DNA of 64,000 nt, taken from assembly GCF_012843905.1 (NCBI RefSeq), contig NZ_JABAGC010000005.1, positions 59,911 to 123,910 on the forward strand, given 5' to 3'. This document shows positions 52,853-63,784 of this stretch, piece after piece; positions within the stretch are counted from its first letter, which is position 1, and every line of letters starts with the position of its first letter. A program made the translations under genes and the position numbers. This DNA comes from Clostridium sp. SM-530-WT-3G (GTDB taxonomy: Bacteria; Bacillota; Clostridia; Clostridiales; Clostridiaceae). A model generated the notes under the pieces. It saw only the letters and a list, made by a program, of their open reading frames with translations. It was not told where the DNA came from and did no database searches.

Positions 52853-55765
52853 ATGGCAAAGAAAACGGATAATCTTATTCCTAAGGATAGGAATATAATT
52901 GGAATATCATTGGAAGAGGCTATGCCTGAAAATTATCTGCCATATGCTATAGAAGTAGCAAAGGAAAGAGCACTTCCAGATGTAAGAGATGGATTAAAGC
53001 CAGTACATAGAAGAATTTTATATGGTGCATATATGCTTAAGGCTTTTCCAGATAGACCATATTATAAATCGGCTAGAATAGTTGGGGATATACTTGGTAA
53101 ATTCCATCCACATGGAGATTCATCAGTATACGAAGCAATGGTTATACTTGCGCAAGATTTTTCAACAAGAGCACCTATTATAGAAGGTCATGGAAATTGG
53201 GGGTCTATTGATGGTGATAGTGCAGCAGCTATGAGATATACAGAAGCAAGACTTGCGCCTATAGCAATGGAAATGCTTAAAGATATTGATAAGGACACAG
53301 TTGATATGGTTCCTAACTATTCTGATAGTGAAATGGAACCTAAAGTGCTTCCGAGTAGATACCCTAACCTTTTAGTAAATGGAGCATTTGGTATTGCAGT
53401 AGGTCTTGCAACTAACATACCTCCACATAATTTAAAAGAGGTTACTGACGGTGTACTTGCTTATATAGACAATAATGAGATTACAACAAGTGAACTTATG
53501 AATTATATAAAAGGACCTGACCTTCCAACAGGAGGAATACTTATCGGTCAAAAATCTCTTCTTTCTGCTTATGAAACAGGAGAAGGAAAGGTTGCATATA
53601 GAGCAAAGACTAATATTGAAAAATTAGAAAATGGAAGACTTGGAATAGTTATAACAGAATTCCCTTACAGAAGAAATAAATCGAAGATACTTCAAACTAT
53701 ATCTGAAATGACTGGTGATAAGAAACATGCAAAGGCATTAGAGCTTATTACAGATATAAGAGATGAATCAGATAGGAACGGTATAAGAGCAGTCATTGAA
53801 TTTAAGAAAAGTGCAGATGAAAGTGCAGTAGAAAAAGTTCAAAAGTATTTATTTAAAAAGACTGATTTACAATGTAACATAAGCTTTAATATGGTTGCAT
53901 TAGCAGATGGTAAACCTGAAACAATGAGTCTTAAAGCTATAATAAGACATTATGTAGACCATCAAAAAGAAATAGTAACTAGAAGAACTAAGAAAGAACT
54001 TGAAATAGCTAAAAAGAGATATCATATAGTTGAAGGATTCATAAAAGCTATAAATATTCTTGATGAAGTAATAGCAACTATTAGAAGTTCAAAATCTAAG
54101 AAGGATGCTAATGAAAATTTAGTTTCCAAATTTGGTTTTTCAGAAATTCAAGCAGGAGCTATCTTAGAGCTTATGCTTTATAGATTAACAGGTCTTGAAA
54201 TAAAAGTGTTTGAAAAAGAATATGCAGAACTTACTAAGCTTATTAAAAAGCTTGAAAAAATATTAGCACATGAATCAGAATTATTGAAAGTTATTAAAAC
54301 TGAACTTAAAGAAGTATGTGATAAGTATGCAGATGAAAGAAGAACAGCAATAATTGAAGATGATACTCAAAGTAAGATTGATGCTGAAGAACTTATTGTA
54401 GTAGAAGAAGTTATGATTACAGTTTCTAAAGATGGATTTATAAAGAGAATTCCTCTTAAAAATTACAATAGATCAAATTCAAATCCAGAAGATATCGAGT
54501 ATAGAGAAGGAGATAGCTTAGAATATCTTATAAGTTCAAATACTAGGGATACTATATTAGTATTTACAGATAAAGGATTTATGTATCAGACTAAAGGCAT
54601 AAATATTCCAGAACTTAAGTGGAAGGAAAAAGGAGAAAGACTTGATAGAATAATTAAGACATTAGATCTTGAAAATGAAAAGATAATTGATGTGATTTCT
54701 ATTGAAAACTTAACTCCAGGAAAAGCATTTAGATTTATAACTAAAAATGGTGGAATAAAGAAGAGCGGTCTTGATAAGTTCCAAACATCATATACAAGAC
54801 TTCAAGCATTAAAGCTTAAGGATGATGACTTACTTATAAATGTATCATTAAGAGACTTAGAAGAAGAAAGTGACTTCATGAAGTTTACAAGTAAAAATGG
54901 ATTGGAATTTACATTGGAAATACCACAATTAGAAGATAGCACTAGAAATATTCTTCCAATACAGTTATTTAATATGCCTGAAAAGGATGAAATAATAAAA
55001 GTAGAAGATGTTAATGAATTAGAGTATTTTGAATTTAATATTGGAATTAATGAAAAAGGAAAGCTTAAAGTATATGGAAAGATAAAAGAAGATTATCTTA
55101 AAGTAAAAACTAATTCATTAAAGAAATTATTAATATTTACAAACAAGGGTAATGTTTATAAAGTACCGGTATTTCTTATGAAGAATTTAATTAATAAGGA
55201 TATGTCCATTGAAGATTTTGTTGGAAAGCTAGAAAAGAACGAAAAAGTAATAAGAATAGCTTCTGTAGATGAGTATTCTGAAGATATGGCAGTATATTCA
55301 TTCACTAAACGAGGAATGGTTAAAAAGACATTACTTAAGGAATTTGCAGGAGATTTCTTAAAGCAAATCTGTTATAAATTTAAATATGAAGATGATGAAG
55401 TTGTATCTGTAGATGTTGATAAGGCTGACCTTGGGCATCTTGTTATGATAACTAAAAAAGGTATGGCTATAAGATTCCCAGTTGAAAATGTAAATCCAAT
55501 GGGGAAGGTTGCTTCAGGAGTAACAGGAATAAGTCTTAAAGATGATGATGCTGTTATCTTTGGTAAATTTAATAGTCCTTATGAAACTAACGGAGATAAT
55601 GTACTAGTTTTATCTAAAGAACATGTATATTTAACTTTAGTTACTAAGAGCAAAGATAAGGAAGATATTAGAATAGATGATATCAAGCTTCAAAACAGAG
55701 CTGGAAGAGGAACTAGCATAATGATGCTTGTTTTAGATGATGAGATAAATAGTGTGTCCTTATAA
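52853..55765 (+). CDS. parC: DNA topoisomerase IV subunit A
   Basis: ParC cuts and rejoins DNA. In the 970-residue protein the N-terminal breakage-reunion domain has HPHGDSSVYEAMV (the quinolone-resistance region, wild-type-like Ser) and the active-site Tyr near residue 129 in AAMRYTEARLAPIAME. The C-terminal beta-pinwheel half (about 500-970) has no GyrA-box. At 970 residues it is longer than the ParC of Bacillus (about 800). AAAAGGAGAT precedes ATG 52853; the longer frame from 52793 has no site. It forms an operon with parE. Confidence 0.91.
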   Translation: MAKKTDNLIPKDRNIIGISLEEAMPENYLPYAIEVAKERALPDVRDGLKPVHRRILYGAYMLKAFPDRPYYKSARIVGDILGKFHPHGDSSVYEAMVILAQDFSTRAPIIEGHGNWGSIDGDSAAAMRYTEARLAPIAMEMLKDIDKDTVDMVPNYSDSEMEPKVLPSRYPNLLVNGAFGIAVGLATNIPPHNLKEVTDGVLAYIDNNEITTSELMNYIKGPDLPTGGILIGQKSLLSAYETGEGKVAYRAKTNIEKLENGRLGIVITEFPYRRNKSKILQTISEMTGDKKHAKALELITDIRDESDRNGIRAVIEFKKSADESAVEKVQKYLFKKTDLQCNISFNMVALADGKPETMSLKAIIRHYVDHQKEIVTRRTKKELEIAKKRYHIVEGFIKAINILDEVIATIRSSKSKKDANENLVSKFGFSEIQAGAILELMLYRLTGLEIKVFEKEYAELTKLIKKLEKILAHESELLKVIKTELKEVCDKYADERRTAIIEDDTQSKIDAEELIVVEEVMITVSKDGFIKRIPLKNYNRSNSNPEDIEYREGDSLEYLISSNTRDTILVFTDKGFMYQTKGINIPELKWKEKGERLDRIIKTLDLENEKIIDVISIENLTPGKAFRFITKNGGIKKSGLDKFQTSYTRLQALKLKDDDLLINVSLRDLEEESDFMKFTSKNGLEFTLEIPQLEDSTRNILPIQLFNMPEKDEIIKVEDVNELEYFEFNIGINEKGKLKVYGKIKEDYLKVKTNSLKKLLIFTNKGNVYKVPVFLMKNLINKDMSIEDFVGKLEKNEKVIRIASVDEYSEDMAVYSFTKRGMVKKTLLKEFAGDFLKQICYKFKYEDDEVVSVDVDKADLGHLVMITKKGMAIRFPVENVNPMGKVASGVTGISLKDDDAVIFGKFNSPYETNGDNVLVLSKEHVYLTLVTKSKDKEDIRIDDIKLQNRAGRGTSIMMLVLDDEINSVSL

Positions 55766-55817
55766 TTAATTGCAAGTAAGATTTGAACGGGTGTATAATA
55801 AATTATAAATAATAGTA

Positions 55818-55854
55818 GATGAGGGTGTTCTGATAAATTTAGGGCATCCTCATC
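55818..55854 (+). terminator. Terminator-like hairpin after parC
   Basis: GATGAGGGTG (55818-55827) pairs with CATCCTCATC (55845-55854) with one G-T pair. The T-run is poor (ATTTG), so read-through into the next gene is likely. Confidence 0.55.
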
Positions 55855-55877
55855 ATTTGAATTAAGGAGTGTTATTT

Positions 55878-56429
55878 ATGAAGAAAGTATGTGTATTATT
55901 AGCAGAAGGTTTTGAAGAAATAGAAGCATTAACTGTTTCAGATGTAATGAGAAGAGCCAATATTAAATGTGATTTAGTTTCAATAAAAGATAAGACAGTA
56001 AAATCAAGCCATGGAGTTATTGTAGAAGCTGATAAGATTTTTGATGAAAACATGGATTATGACTTAGTAGTTTTACCAGGAGGTATGCCAGGAGCAGCAA
56101 ATTTAAGAGATGATGAAAGAGTTATTAGTCTTTTAAAGGAGCAAAACAGTAATAATAAATTAATAGGAGCTATATGTGCAGCACCAATAGTTTTAGGAAG
56201 AGCTGGACTTACTGAAGGACTAAACATGACTTCATATCCAGGATTTGTAGATGAGCTTCCAAATTGTATTTACTCAGAAGAACCTGTTGTTGTTAATAAA
56301 AATATAATCACAAGCAGAGGTCCTGCGACAGCAATGATGTTTGCATATAAATTATTAGAAGAACTTGGCTATGCTAAAGAAAAGGAAGAGATTGCTTCTG
56401 GAATGTTATATACTAAATATTTTGAGTAA
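55878..56429 (+). CDS. DJ-1/PfpI family protein
   Basis: Members act as deglycases, glyoxalases or redox chaperones. The 183-residue protein has the family marks: LLAEGFEEIEALTVSDVMRR (with the conserved Glu), LVVLPGGMPGAANL, the reactive Cys in IGAICAAPIVL (about residue 104), and ITSRGPATAMMFAYKLLEEL. It belongs to the DJ-1 branch rather than the PfpI protease branch. TTAAGGAGTG precedes ATG 55878; GTG 55869 overlaps it. The actual substrate is unknown. Confidence 0.9.
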   Translation: MKKVCVLLAEGFEEIEALTVSDVMRRANIKCDLVSIKDKTVKSSHGVIVEADKIFDENMDYDLVVLPGGMPGAANLRDDERVISLLKEQNSNNKLIGAICAAPIVLGRAGLTEGLNMTSYPGFVDELPNCIYSEEPVVVNKNIITSRGPATAMMFAYKLLEELGYAKEKEEIASGMLYTKYFE

Positions 56430-56473
56430 TTGAAAATAAGTTATTTTTATATTAGTTAAATAATTAAGAGGAA

Positions 56474-56529
56474 TAACTCTGTTATAAATGAGATAATCTT
56501 TTATGGCAGAGTTGTTTTTATAATAATTT
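56474..56529 (+). terminator. Terminator of the DJ-1 family gene
   Basis: AACTCTG pairs with CAGAGTT (56517-56523), with ATAAA/TTTAT inside, followed by GTTTTTA. Confidence 0.7.
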
Positions 56530-56622
56530 GATATGTTAATTTAAATCTAACAATAAAATGAATGATTTATTTAAAGTGTTGTATTAAAATTATATATGTA
56601 GTTTTATGTTAGGAGAAAAAAT

Positions 56623-58389
56623 ATGACAGAAAGATGGTTTATTAAAAATAAAAAGATGAACTACAAGTATATGGCTCAGAAATATGGTATTTCTGAAGTT
56701 ATGAGTAAGCTTATAGTTAATAGAGATATTATAGATGATGAAATGATTCGAAGTTATATTCATCCTGAGTATAGTATGCTTCATGATGGCAAAGAAATGA
56801 AGGATATTATAAAAGCAGTGCATATACTTAAAGATAAAATTGAGAATGGAAAGAAAATAAGAATTGTAGGAGATTATGATGTTGATGGAGTTATCAGTGT
56901 TTATATTTTATATTCGGCTCTTAAAAGATGTAAAGCAAATGTAGATTATGAGATTCCAGATAGAATAAAAGATGGATATGGGATTAATATCAACATTATA
57001 AAAAAGGCTGAAGAAGATGGAATAGATACTATTCTTACCTGTGATAATGGAATATCAGCAATAGAACCTATAAAAGAAGCTAAAAAGTGTGGGCTTACAG
57101 TAATTGTAACTGACCATCATGATATTCCTTTTTTAGAAGATGAAGATGGAAATAGAACATTTATAAGCTCTGAGGCAGATGCAATAATAAATCCTAAGCA
57201 GGAAGAATGTAAGTATAAATTTAAACAGCTTTGTGGTGCAGGGGTAGCATTTAAACTTGTAGAAATTTTATATGAAGAGTTAGGCATAGATAAAAATGAA
57301 TGTTATGAATTTATTGAGTTTCTTGCAATAGCAACTGTTTGTGACGTTGTAGACCTTGTTGATGAAAATAGAATTTTTGTTAAAAAAGGATTGGAACGTA
57401 TGAATAATACGACTAATCTTGGACTTTATAACTTAATAACTGAATGTGAAATGCAAGATAAGTCTTTAAGTGCTTATCATCTTGGATTTGTTATAGGACC
57501 ATGTATAAATGCTTCAGGAAGATTAGACAATGCTAAGAAAGGAGTAAGACTTCTTTTAAGTGAAGATGAAAATGAAGCAATGCTACTTGCAAAAGACTTA
57601 GTTAAGCTTAATGAAGAGAGAAAATCTATGACCATGAAAGGTGTAGAAGATGCAATAGAGATTATTGAGGGAAGCGACATAATTAATGATAAGGTCTGTG
57701 TTGTATATCTACCTCATATTCATGAAAGTCTAGCAGGAATTATTGCTGGAAGGATACGTGAAAAATATAATGTTCCAACATTAATATTGACAAAAAGTGA
57801 AGATGGTGCAAAGGGTTCAGGAAGATCAATAGAAGAGTATAATATGTTTGAAGAACTTGTTAAATGTAAGGATATACTTACTAAGTTCGGCGGACATCCT
57901 ATGGCAGCTGGATTTTCACTTAAGGAAGAGGATATTGATGAGTTTAGGAGAAGGCTTAATGAAAATGCTAATCTAAGTGATGAAGATCTTACGAAAAAAG
58001 TAACTATAGATATGGTTCTTCCTTTGGATGATATAAATATTGATATGATAAATGACCTGGATAAATTAGAGCCATTTGGAAAGGCAAATACTAAACCTCT
58101 TTTTGGAGAAAAAAATATTAATGTGATAAAAGCAATGATTCTTGGTAAGAATAGGAATGTTCTTAAATTAAAATTAAAAACTTCAAGAGGCAAAGTTATA
58201 GATGCTATATATTTTGGAGATATTGAAGAATTTGAAGAAGCTATATCTAAAAAATATAGTAAGGAAGAATTGCAAAAATTATATGATGGCGTATATAATG
58301 ATGTGAAAATAGATTTAGTATTTTATCCAAATATTAATGAATATAATGGTAATGTAACTATTCAAGTTGTAATTCAAAATTACAGATAA
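56623..58389 (+). CDS. recJ: Single-stranded-DNA exonuclease RecJ
   Basis: RecJ degrades single-stranded DNA 5'-3' in recombination and mismatch repair. The 588-residue protein has the DHH-superfamily motifs: RIVGDYDVDGVIS (motif I), TCDNGISAIEPI (II), VTDHHDIPF (III), IATVCDVVDLV (IV), and the DHHA1-domain GSGRSIEEYNMFEELVKC with KFGGHPMAAGFSL. It has the shorter length of Firmicute RecJ. TTAGGAGAAA precedes ATG 56623. murG begins 29 bases after its stop codon, so the two may be co-transcribed. Confidence 0.92.
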   Translation: MTERWFIKNKKMNYKYMAQKYGISEVMSKLIVNRDIIDDEMIRSYIHPEYSMLHDGKEMKDIIKAVHILKDKIENGKKIRIVGDYDVDGVISVYILYSALKRCKANVDYEIPDRIKDGYGININIIKKAEEDGIDTILTCDNGISAIEPIKEAKKCGLTVIVTDHHDIPFLEDEDGNRTFISSEADAIINPKQEECKYKFKQLCGAGVAFKLVEILYEELGIDKNECYEFIEFLAIATVCDVVDLVDENRIFVKKGLERMNNTTNLGLYNLITECEMQDKSLSAYHLGFVIGPCINASGRLDNAKKGVRLLLSEDENEAMLLAKDLVKLNEERKSMTMKGVEDAIEIIEGSDIINDKVCVVYLPHIHESLAGIIAGRIREKYNVPTLILTKSEDGAKGSGRSIEEYNMFEELVKCKDILTKFGGHPMAAGFSLKEEDIDEFRRRLNENANLSDEDLTKKVTIDMVLPLDDINIDMINDLDKLEPFGKANTKPLFGEKNINVIKAMILGKNRNVLKLKLKTSRGKVIDAIYFGDIEEFEEAISKKYSKEELQKLYDGVYNDVKIDLVFYPNINEYNGNVTIQVVIQNYR

Positions 58390-58418
58390 AAAGACAGATT
58401 AAGAAAGGATGATATCTT

Positions 58419-59492
58419 TTGTCTAAGTACAAGATAATAATGACTGGTGGAGGAACTGCAGGTCACGTAACTCCTAATCTTGCTTTAGTACCAAAACTAA
58501 AGGAGAATGGGTTTGAAATCAAATATATAGGAAGTATTGATGGAATAGAAAAAGAAATTATAAAAAAAGAAAATATACCGTATTATGGTATTTCTAGCGG
58601 TAAGCTTAGGAGATATTTCTCTGTAAAGAACTTTACAGACCCTTTTAAAGTTATGAAGGGAACTATTCAGGCATTAAGAATAATTTCTAAAGAAAAACCA
58701 GATGTGATTTTTTCAAAGGGTGGATTTGTTGCAGTTCCTGTAGTCATGGCAGCCTCGTTGAAAAAAATACCTGTTGTGGCTCATGAGTCGGATATGACGC
58801 CTGGTCTTGCAAATAAATTATCTGCACCATTTTGTGATAAGCTGTGTGTAACATTTAGAGAAAGCCTTAAGTACATAAAGGATAATAAAGGAATATTAAC
58901 AGGTAGTCCTATAAGAGAAGAAATACTTCAAGGAGATAAATCAGAAGGTAAAAAAATATGTGGCTTTAATGATGATAAAGAAATCATATTTATAATGGGA
59001 GGAAGTTTGGGATCTCAACTTATAAATAATGAAATAAGAAAAAATTTAGATAAGCTTTTAAAAGAATTCAATATAATTCATATATGTGGAAAAGGAAATA
59101 TTGATGAGTCTTTAAATAATAAAAAAGGATATAAGCAGTTTGAATTTGTAAGAGAGGAACTTCCTCACTTAATGAAATGCTGTGATTATATAATTTCAAG
59201 AGCAGGAGCAAATTCAATATTTGAGTTCCTTGCGCTTAAGAAACCAACTATTCTTATACCATTATCAAGAAAAGCCAGCAGAGGAGATCAGATTTTGAAT
59301 TCAAAGTCATTTGCTAAAGAAGGTTATTCTCTTATGATTGAAGAAGAAGATTTAAAAGATGATGCATTGTATAATAAAATATTAGAGTTAAAAAATAGGA
59401 AATCTGAGTTAATAACAAATATGGAAAAAAGTCAGTCAACTAATGCATCTGAAACTATAGTAAATATTTTACTAGAAAGTATAAAAAAATAA
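58419..59492 (+). CDS. murG: UDP-GlcNAc:lipid I GlcNAc transferase MurG
   Basis: MurG makes lipid II, the last cytoplasmic step of peptidoglycan synthesis, at the inner face of the membrane. The 357-residue GT28 protein has [16 protein letters not shown] at the N-terminus (lipid I site), [13 protein letters not shown], the second glycine loop [16 protein letters not shown], and the UDP-GlcNAc site [20 protein letters not shown]. The start is TTG 58419, with AAAGGATGAT upstream; no ATG is suitably placed. It lies outside the usual division cluster and next to recJ. Confidence 0.95.
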   Translation: MSKYKIIMTGGGTAGHVTPNLALVPKLKENGFEIKYIGSIDGIEKEIIKKENIPYYGISSGKLRRYFSVKNFTDPFKVMKGTIQALRIISKEKPDVIFSKGGFVAVPVVMAASLKKIPVVAHESDMTPGLANKLSAPFCDKLCVTFRESLKYIKDNKGILTGSPIREEILQGDKSEGKKICGFNDDKEIIFIMGGSLGSQLINNEIRKNLDKLLKEFNIIHICGKGNIDESLNNKKGYKQFEFVREELPHLMKCCDYIISRAGANSIFEFLALKKPTILIPLSRKASRGDQILNSKSFAKEGYSLMIEEEDLKDDALYNKILELKNRKSELITNMEKSQSTNASETIVNILLESIKK

Positions 59493-59644
59493 AAATATAT
59501 AAAAGCGTATTTATTTTGTAAAATAAACCAAAATATGAAATGAATTCTTGAAAAATAATTTATGTGAGATATAATAAAAGAGTAAGTTCATTTTAGTAAA
59601 TATGAAATAATTTATTTATTTTACAAGAAGATGAGGTGCTATTA

Positions 59645-60076
59645 ATGAAAAAAGTGTCAATCATTTACTGGAGTTGTGGAGGAAATATAGAATCTCTTGC
59701 AAATGTAATAGCAGACAGTGCTAGAGAAGAAGGTGCTGAAGTTACAATTAAACAGGTTGCAGATGCATCTATAGAAGATGTTTTGAATGCAGATACTGTT
59801 GCGTTTGGAAGTCCTGCAGCTGATTCTACTAAAATAGAACAAACAGAGATGCAACCATTTATAAATAAATTAAGTGATTTATCAAATGAAAACAAGGGAA
59901 AGAATTGTATTTTATTTGCAAGTTATGGATGGTTTGATGATACTTTCATGGAAATATGGAAGAATCAAATAAAGTCTTTTGGCTTTAATTTAATTGGAGA
60001 TTTAGCGGTTAAAGAGTCGCCAAGCAGATCGCATGTTGAATATGCTAAAGAGCTTGGAAAGCTGCTTGCAAAATAG
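59645..60076 (+). CDS. Flavodoxin
   Basis: Flavodoxin carries one electron at low potential and can replace ferredoxin when iron is short. The 143-residue protein has the FMN phosphate loop SIIYWSCGGNIESLA, AFGSPAADSTKIEQTEMQP, and SYGWFDDTFMEIWKNQIKSF around the flavin, as in clostridial flavodoxins. ATGAGGTG precedes ATG 59645; GTG 59636 overlaps that site. The neighbouring gene is PFOR, a direct electron donor for flavodoxin, which supports a shared role. Confidence 0.92.
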   Translation: MKKVSIIYWSCGGNIESLANVIADSAREEGAEVTIKQVADASIEDVLNADTVAFGSPAADSTKIEQTEMQPFINKLSDLSNENKGKNCILFASYGWFDDTFMEIWKNQIKSFGFNLIGDLAVKESPSRSHVEYAKELGKLLAK

Positions 60077-60098
60077 CAAAGGCATTTATGCCTTTGCC
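60076..60098 (+). terminator. Hairpin at the end of the flavodoxin gene
   Basis: GCAAAGGCAT (60076-60085) pairs with ATGCCTTTGC (60088-60097) starting at the last base of the stop codon. The tail CTTAATTT is only weakly T-rich. Confidence 0.6.
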
Positions 60099-60231
60099 TT
60101 AATTTAGATTGCAAGTATACATAATTAGCTAAATTTAATGTGTGCTATAAGATAGCCATTTTTGCTATTTATATAAAAAATTTAAATTATTTAAATTTAG
60201 GTTTTAACACGTAGAAAGAGGGGTCAACGCG

Positions 60232-63200
60232 ATGAGAAAAATGAAAACTATGGATGGTAATACTGCAGCCGCTCATGTATCTTACGCATTTACTGAAGTT
60301 ACTGCAATCTATCCAATTACTCCATCATCACCAATGGCAGAACATGTTGATGAATGGGCAGCTCAGGGAAGAAAGAATATATTTGGACAACCAGTGAAGG
60401 TTATGGAAATGCAATCAGAAGCAGGTGCTGCTGGAGCAGTTCATGGATCTTTACAAGCTGGAGCATTAACAACTACTTATACTGCTTCACAAGGTTTATT
60501 ATTAATGATACCAAATATGTATAAAATTGCTGGAGAAATGTTACCAGGAGTTTTCCATGTGTCAGCTAGAGCATTAGCTACATCATCATTAAATATCTTT
60601 GGTGACCACCAAGACGTTATGGCTGCAAGACAAACAGGTTTTGCAATGCTTGCAGAAGGTTCTGTACAAGAAGTTATGGATTTATCAGCAGTTGCTCATT
60701 TATCAGCAATTAAAGGAAGAATTCCATTCTTAAACTTCTTTGATGGTTTTAGAACTTCTCATGAAATTCAAAAAATCGAAGTACTTGAATATGATGAATT
60801 AGCTAAATTAGTCGACTGGGATGCTGTTAAAGCATTTAAGAAACACGCATTAAATCCAGATCATCCTGTAACTAGAGGTACTGCTCAAAATGCAGATATA
60901 TATTTCCAAGAAAGAGAATCTGTTAATAAATACTATAATTCTTTACCAGAAGTTGTTGAAGGATATATGGCTGAAATTACTAAATTAACTGGAAGAGAAT
61001 ATCACTGCTTCGACTACTATGGTGCTGAAGATGCTGATAGAGTTATCGTAGCAATGGGTTCAGTTACAGATGTTGCTGAAGAAACAATTGATTACTTAAG
61101 ATCAAAAGGAGAAAAAGTCGGATTAGTTAAAGTAAGATTATTTAGACCATTCTCAAATGAAAGATTATTAGCAGCTATTCCAAAGACTGTTAAGAAAATA
61201 GCTGTATTAGATAAAACTAAAGAACCAGGTTCAGCTGGAGAACCATTATACTTAGATGTAAGGAATGCATTCTATGGACAAGCTGATGCTCCATTAGTAA
61301 TAGGTGGAAGATTTGGTTTAGGTTCTAAGGATCCAAACCCAGGTCATATTGCTGCTGTATATGCTAATTTAGCTCAAGACGAACCTAAGAATGGATTTAC
61401 ATTAGGAATCAACGATGATGTAACTAATACTTCATTAGTTGTAACTGAAGATATTGATGCTACACCAGAAGGAACTAAGGCATGTAAGTTCTGGGGTCTT
61501 GGATCAGATGGTACTGTTGGTGCTAACAAGAGTGCAATCAAGATTATCGGAGATAATACAGACATGTATGCTCAAGGATACTTCTTCTATGATTCTAAAA
61601 AATCAGGTGGTATCACTGTATCTCACTTAAGATTTGGTAAGAAAGCCATTAAGTCACCATACTTAATCAATAAAGCTGATTTCGTATCATGCTCTAACCA
61701 ATCTTATGTTCATAAATATAATGTATTAGATGGATTAAAACCAGGATGCACATTCTTATTAAATACAATTTGGGATGATGCTGAATTAGATAGACAATTA
61801 CCAGCAGAATATAAGAGATTCATAGCTAACAACAATATTAAGTTCTATACTATAAATGCTGTAGCTATAGCTCAAGAAATCGGTCTTGGCGGAAGAATTA
61901 ATATGATTATGCAATCTGCATTCTTCAAATTAACTGAAATAATTCCAGTTGAAGATGCTGTTAAACACTTAAAACAAGCAGTTGTAACTTCTTATGGTAA
62001 GAAGGGTGAAAAAGTAGTTAACATGAACTATGCTGCTATTGATAAAGGTGTTGAATCAATTCATGAAGTAGTAATTCCTGATTCATGGAAGAACTGCCCA
62101 GATGATGCACCAGTAGAAATGAAACATGCTACAAGCTTTGTTAAGGATATAGTTGTACCAATGAATAGATTAGAAGGAGATAACCTTCCTGTATCTGCAT
62201 TTGAAGGAATGGAAGATGGTACTTGGGAAGCTGGTACTGCTGCTTTCGAAAAGAGAGGAATTGCAGTTAACGTTCCTGAATGGGATGCTTCTAAGTGTAT
62301 CCAATGTAATCAATGTTCATTAGTATGTCCACACGCTTCTATCAGACCAATCTTAGTAAGTGAAGATGAAAAAGCTAAGGCTCCAGCTTCAGCTAAGATC
62401 GTTGATGCAAAAGCATTAAAGACAGAAGAAAAATTATATTACTCAATGGCAGTAAGCACACTTGATTGTTCAGGTTGTGGAAACTGTGCTCAAATCTGTC
62501 CAGCACCAGGAAAGGCTTTAGTTATGAAACCACAAGCTTCTCAAGCTGCTCAAGATGAAGCATGGGAATACTTATTACATGAAGTAGCACCTAAGAAGAA
62601 CCCAATGAACAAGAAGACTGTTAAAGGTAGCCAATTTGAACAACCATTACTTGAGTTTTCAGGAGCTTGTGCAGGTTGTGGAGAAACTCCATATGCTAAG
62701 ACTATAACTCAATTATTTGGTGATAGAATGATGGTTGCTAATGCAACAGGATGTTCATCAATTTGGGGTGGTTCAGCTCCTTCAACTCCATATACTAAGA
62801 ACCATGAAGGACACGGTCCAGCTTGGGCTAACTCATTATTCGAAGATAATGCTGAATATGGTTTAGGTATGTTCTTAGGAGTTAAAGCTCAAAGAGAAGA
62901 AATCGCTGCATTAGCTAAGGCTGCTATCGAAGCTAACGATCCTGCAAAAGCAGAATTACAAGATTGGGTAGATAACATGAACGAAGGCGATGGAACTAGA
63001 GAAAGAGCTGCTGCTTTAGTTGCTGCACTTGAGAAATCTGGTACAGATGCTGCTAAAGAAATCTTAGAAAAGAAAGAATTCTTCGTTAAGAGATCTCAAT
63101 GGATCTTCGGAGGAGACGGTTGGGCTTACGATATCGGATACGGCGGTGTTGACCATGTTCTTGCTTCAGGCGAAGATGTAAATATATTTGTATTTGATAC

Positions 63201-63741
63201 AGAAGTTTACTCAAATACAGGTGGACAATCTTCTAAATCTACTCCAACTGCTGCAATTGCTAAGTTTGCTGCATCAGGTAAGAAGACTAAGAAGAAAGAC
63301 CTTGGAATGATGGCTATGAGCTATGGTTATGTATATGTAGCACAAGTTAATATGGGTGCTGATAGAAACCAAGTTCTTAAAGCAATAGCAGAAGCTGAAG
63401 CGTACCATGGTCCATCATTAATTATAGGATATGCTCCATGTATCAACCACGGAATCAGAATTGGTATGGGTAACAGCCAAGAAGAAGCTAAGAGAGCTAC
63501 AGCTTGTGGATACTGGCAAATGTACAGATATAACCCAACATTAAGAGGAACTGGAAAGAACCCATTTGTTCTTGATTCTAAGGAACCAACTGCTGACTTT
63601 AAGGAATTCTTAATGGGAGAAGTTAGATATGCTTCACTTGCTAAAGCATTCCCAGAAGCTGCAGAAGCTTTATTTGAAAAGACTCATAAAGATGCAATGG
63701 AAAGATTAGAAGGATATAAAAAATTAGCTAATCAACAATAG
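60232..63741 (+). CDS. nifJ: Pyruvate:ferredoxin (flavodoxin) oxidoreductase
   Basis: PFOR converts pyruvate and CoA to acetyl-CoA, CO2 and reduced ferredoxin or flavodoxin, the central step of clostridial fermentation. The single-chain 1169-residue protein has all domains: N-terminal TPP-pyrimidine domain (AIYPITPSSPMAEHVDEWA), the gamma-type domain, an 8Fe-8S ferredoxin domain with CIQCNQCSLVCP (about 689-700) and CSGCGNCAQICP (about 745-756), and the C-terminal TPP domain with the proximal-cluster CAGCGETPYAKT and GGDGWAYDIGYGG. GAGGGG precedes ATG 60232. Codon use looks like that of a highly expressed gene (more C-ending codons than its neighbours). Confidence 0.97.
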   Translation: MRKMKTMDGNTAAAHVSYAFTEVTAIYPITPSSPMAEHVDEWAAQGRKNIFGQPVKVMEMQSEAGAAGAVHGSLQAGALTTTYTASQGLLLMIPNMYKIAGEMLPGVFHVSARALATSSLNIFGDHQDVMAARQTGFAMLAEGSVQEVMDLSAVAHLSAIKGRIPFLNFFDGFRTSHEIQKIEVLEYDELAKLVDWDAVKAFKKHALNPDHPVTRGTAQNADIYFQERESVNKYYNSLPEVVEGYMAEITKLTGREYHCFDYYGAEDADRVIVAMGSVTDVAEETIDYLRSKGEKVGLVKVRLFRPFSNERLLAAIPKTVKKIAVLDKTKEPGSAGEPLYLDVRNAFYGQADAPLVIGGRFGLGSKDPNPGHIAAVYANLAQDEPKNGFTLGINDDVTNTSLVVTEDIDATPEGTKACKFWGLGSDGTVGANKSAIKIIGDNTDMYAQGYFFYDSKKSGGITVSHLRFGKKAIKSPYLINKADFVSCSNQSYVHKYNVLDGLKPGCTFLLNTIWDDAELDRQLPAEYKRFIANNNIKFYTINAVAIAQEIGLGGRINMIMQSAFFKLTEIIPVEDAVKHLKQAVVTSYGKKGEKVVNMNYAAIDKGVESIHEVVIPDSWKNCPDDAPVEMKHATSFVKDIVVPMNRLEGDNLPVSAFEGMEDGTWEAGTAAFEKRGIAVNVPEWDASKCIQCNQCSLVCPHASIRPILVSEDEKAKAPASAKIVDAKALKTEEKLYYSMAVSTLDCSGCGNCAQICPAPGKALVMKPQASQAAQDEAWEYLLHEVAPKKNPMNKKTVKGSQFEQPLLEFSGACAGCGETPYAKTITQLFGDRMMVANATGCSSIWGGSAPSTPYTKNHEGHGPAWANSLFEDNAEYGLGMFLGVKAQREEIAALAKAAIEANDPAKAELQDWVDNMNEGDGTRERAAALVAALEKSGTDAAKEILEKKEFFVKRSQWIFGGDGWAYDIGYGGVDHVLASGEDVNIFVFDTEVYSNTGGQSSKSTPTAAIAKFAASGKKTKKKDLGMMAMSYGYVYVAQVNMGADRNQVLKAIAEAEAYHGPSLIIGYAPCINHGIRIGMGNSQEEAKRATACGYWQMYRYNPTLRGTGKNPFVLDSKEPTADFKEFLMGEVRYASLAKAFPEAAEALFEKTHKDAMERLEGYKKLANQQ

Positions 63742-63784
63742 TATTAAGAAATAAATTAACAAAGTTGCGCAAAAACTTTGAAAG

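Noticed and set aside
57720..58193. 157-codon minus-strand frame opposite recJ
   Set aside because: It is a shadow of the conserved RecJ C-terminal domains, with no upstream ribosome-binding site.
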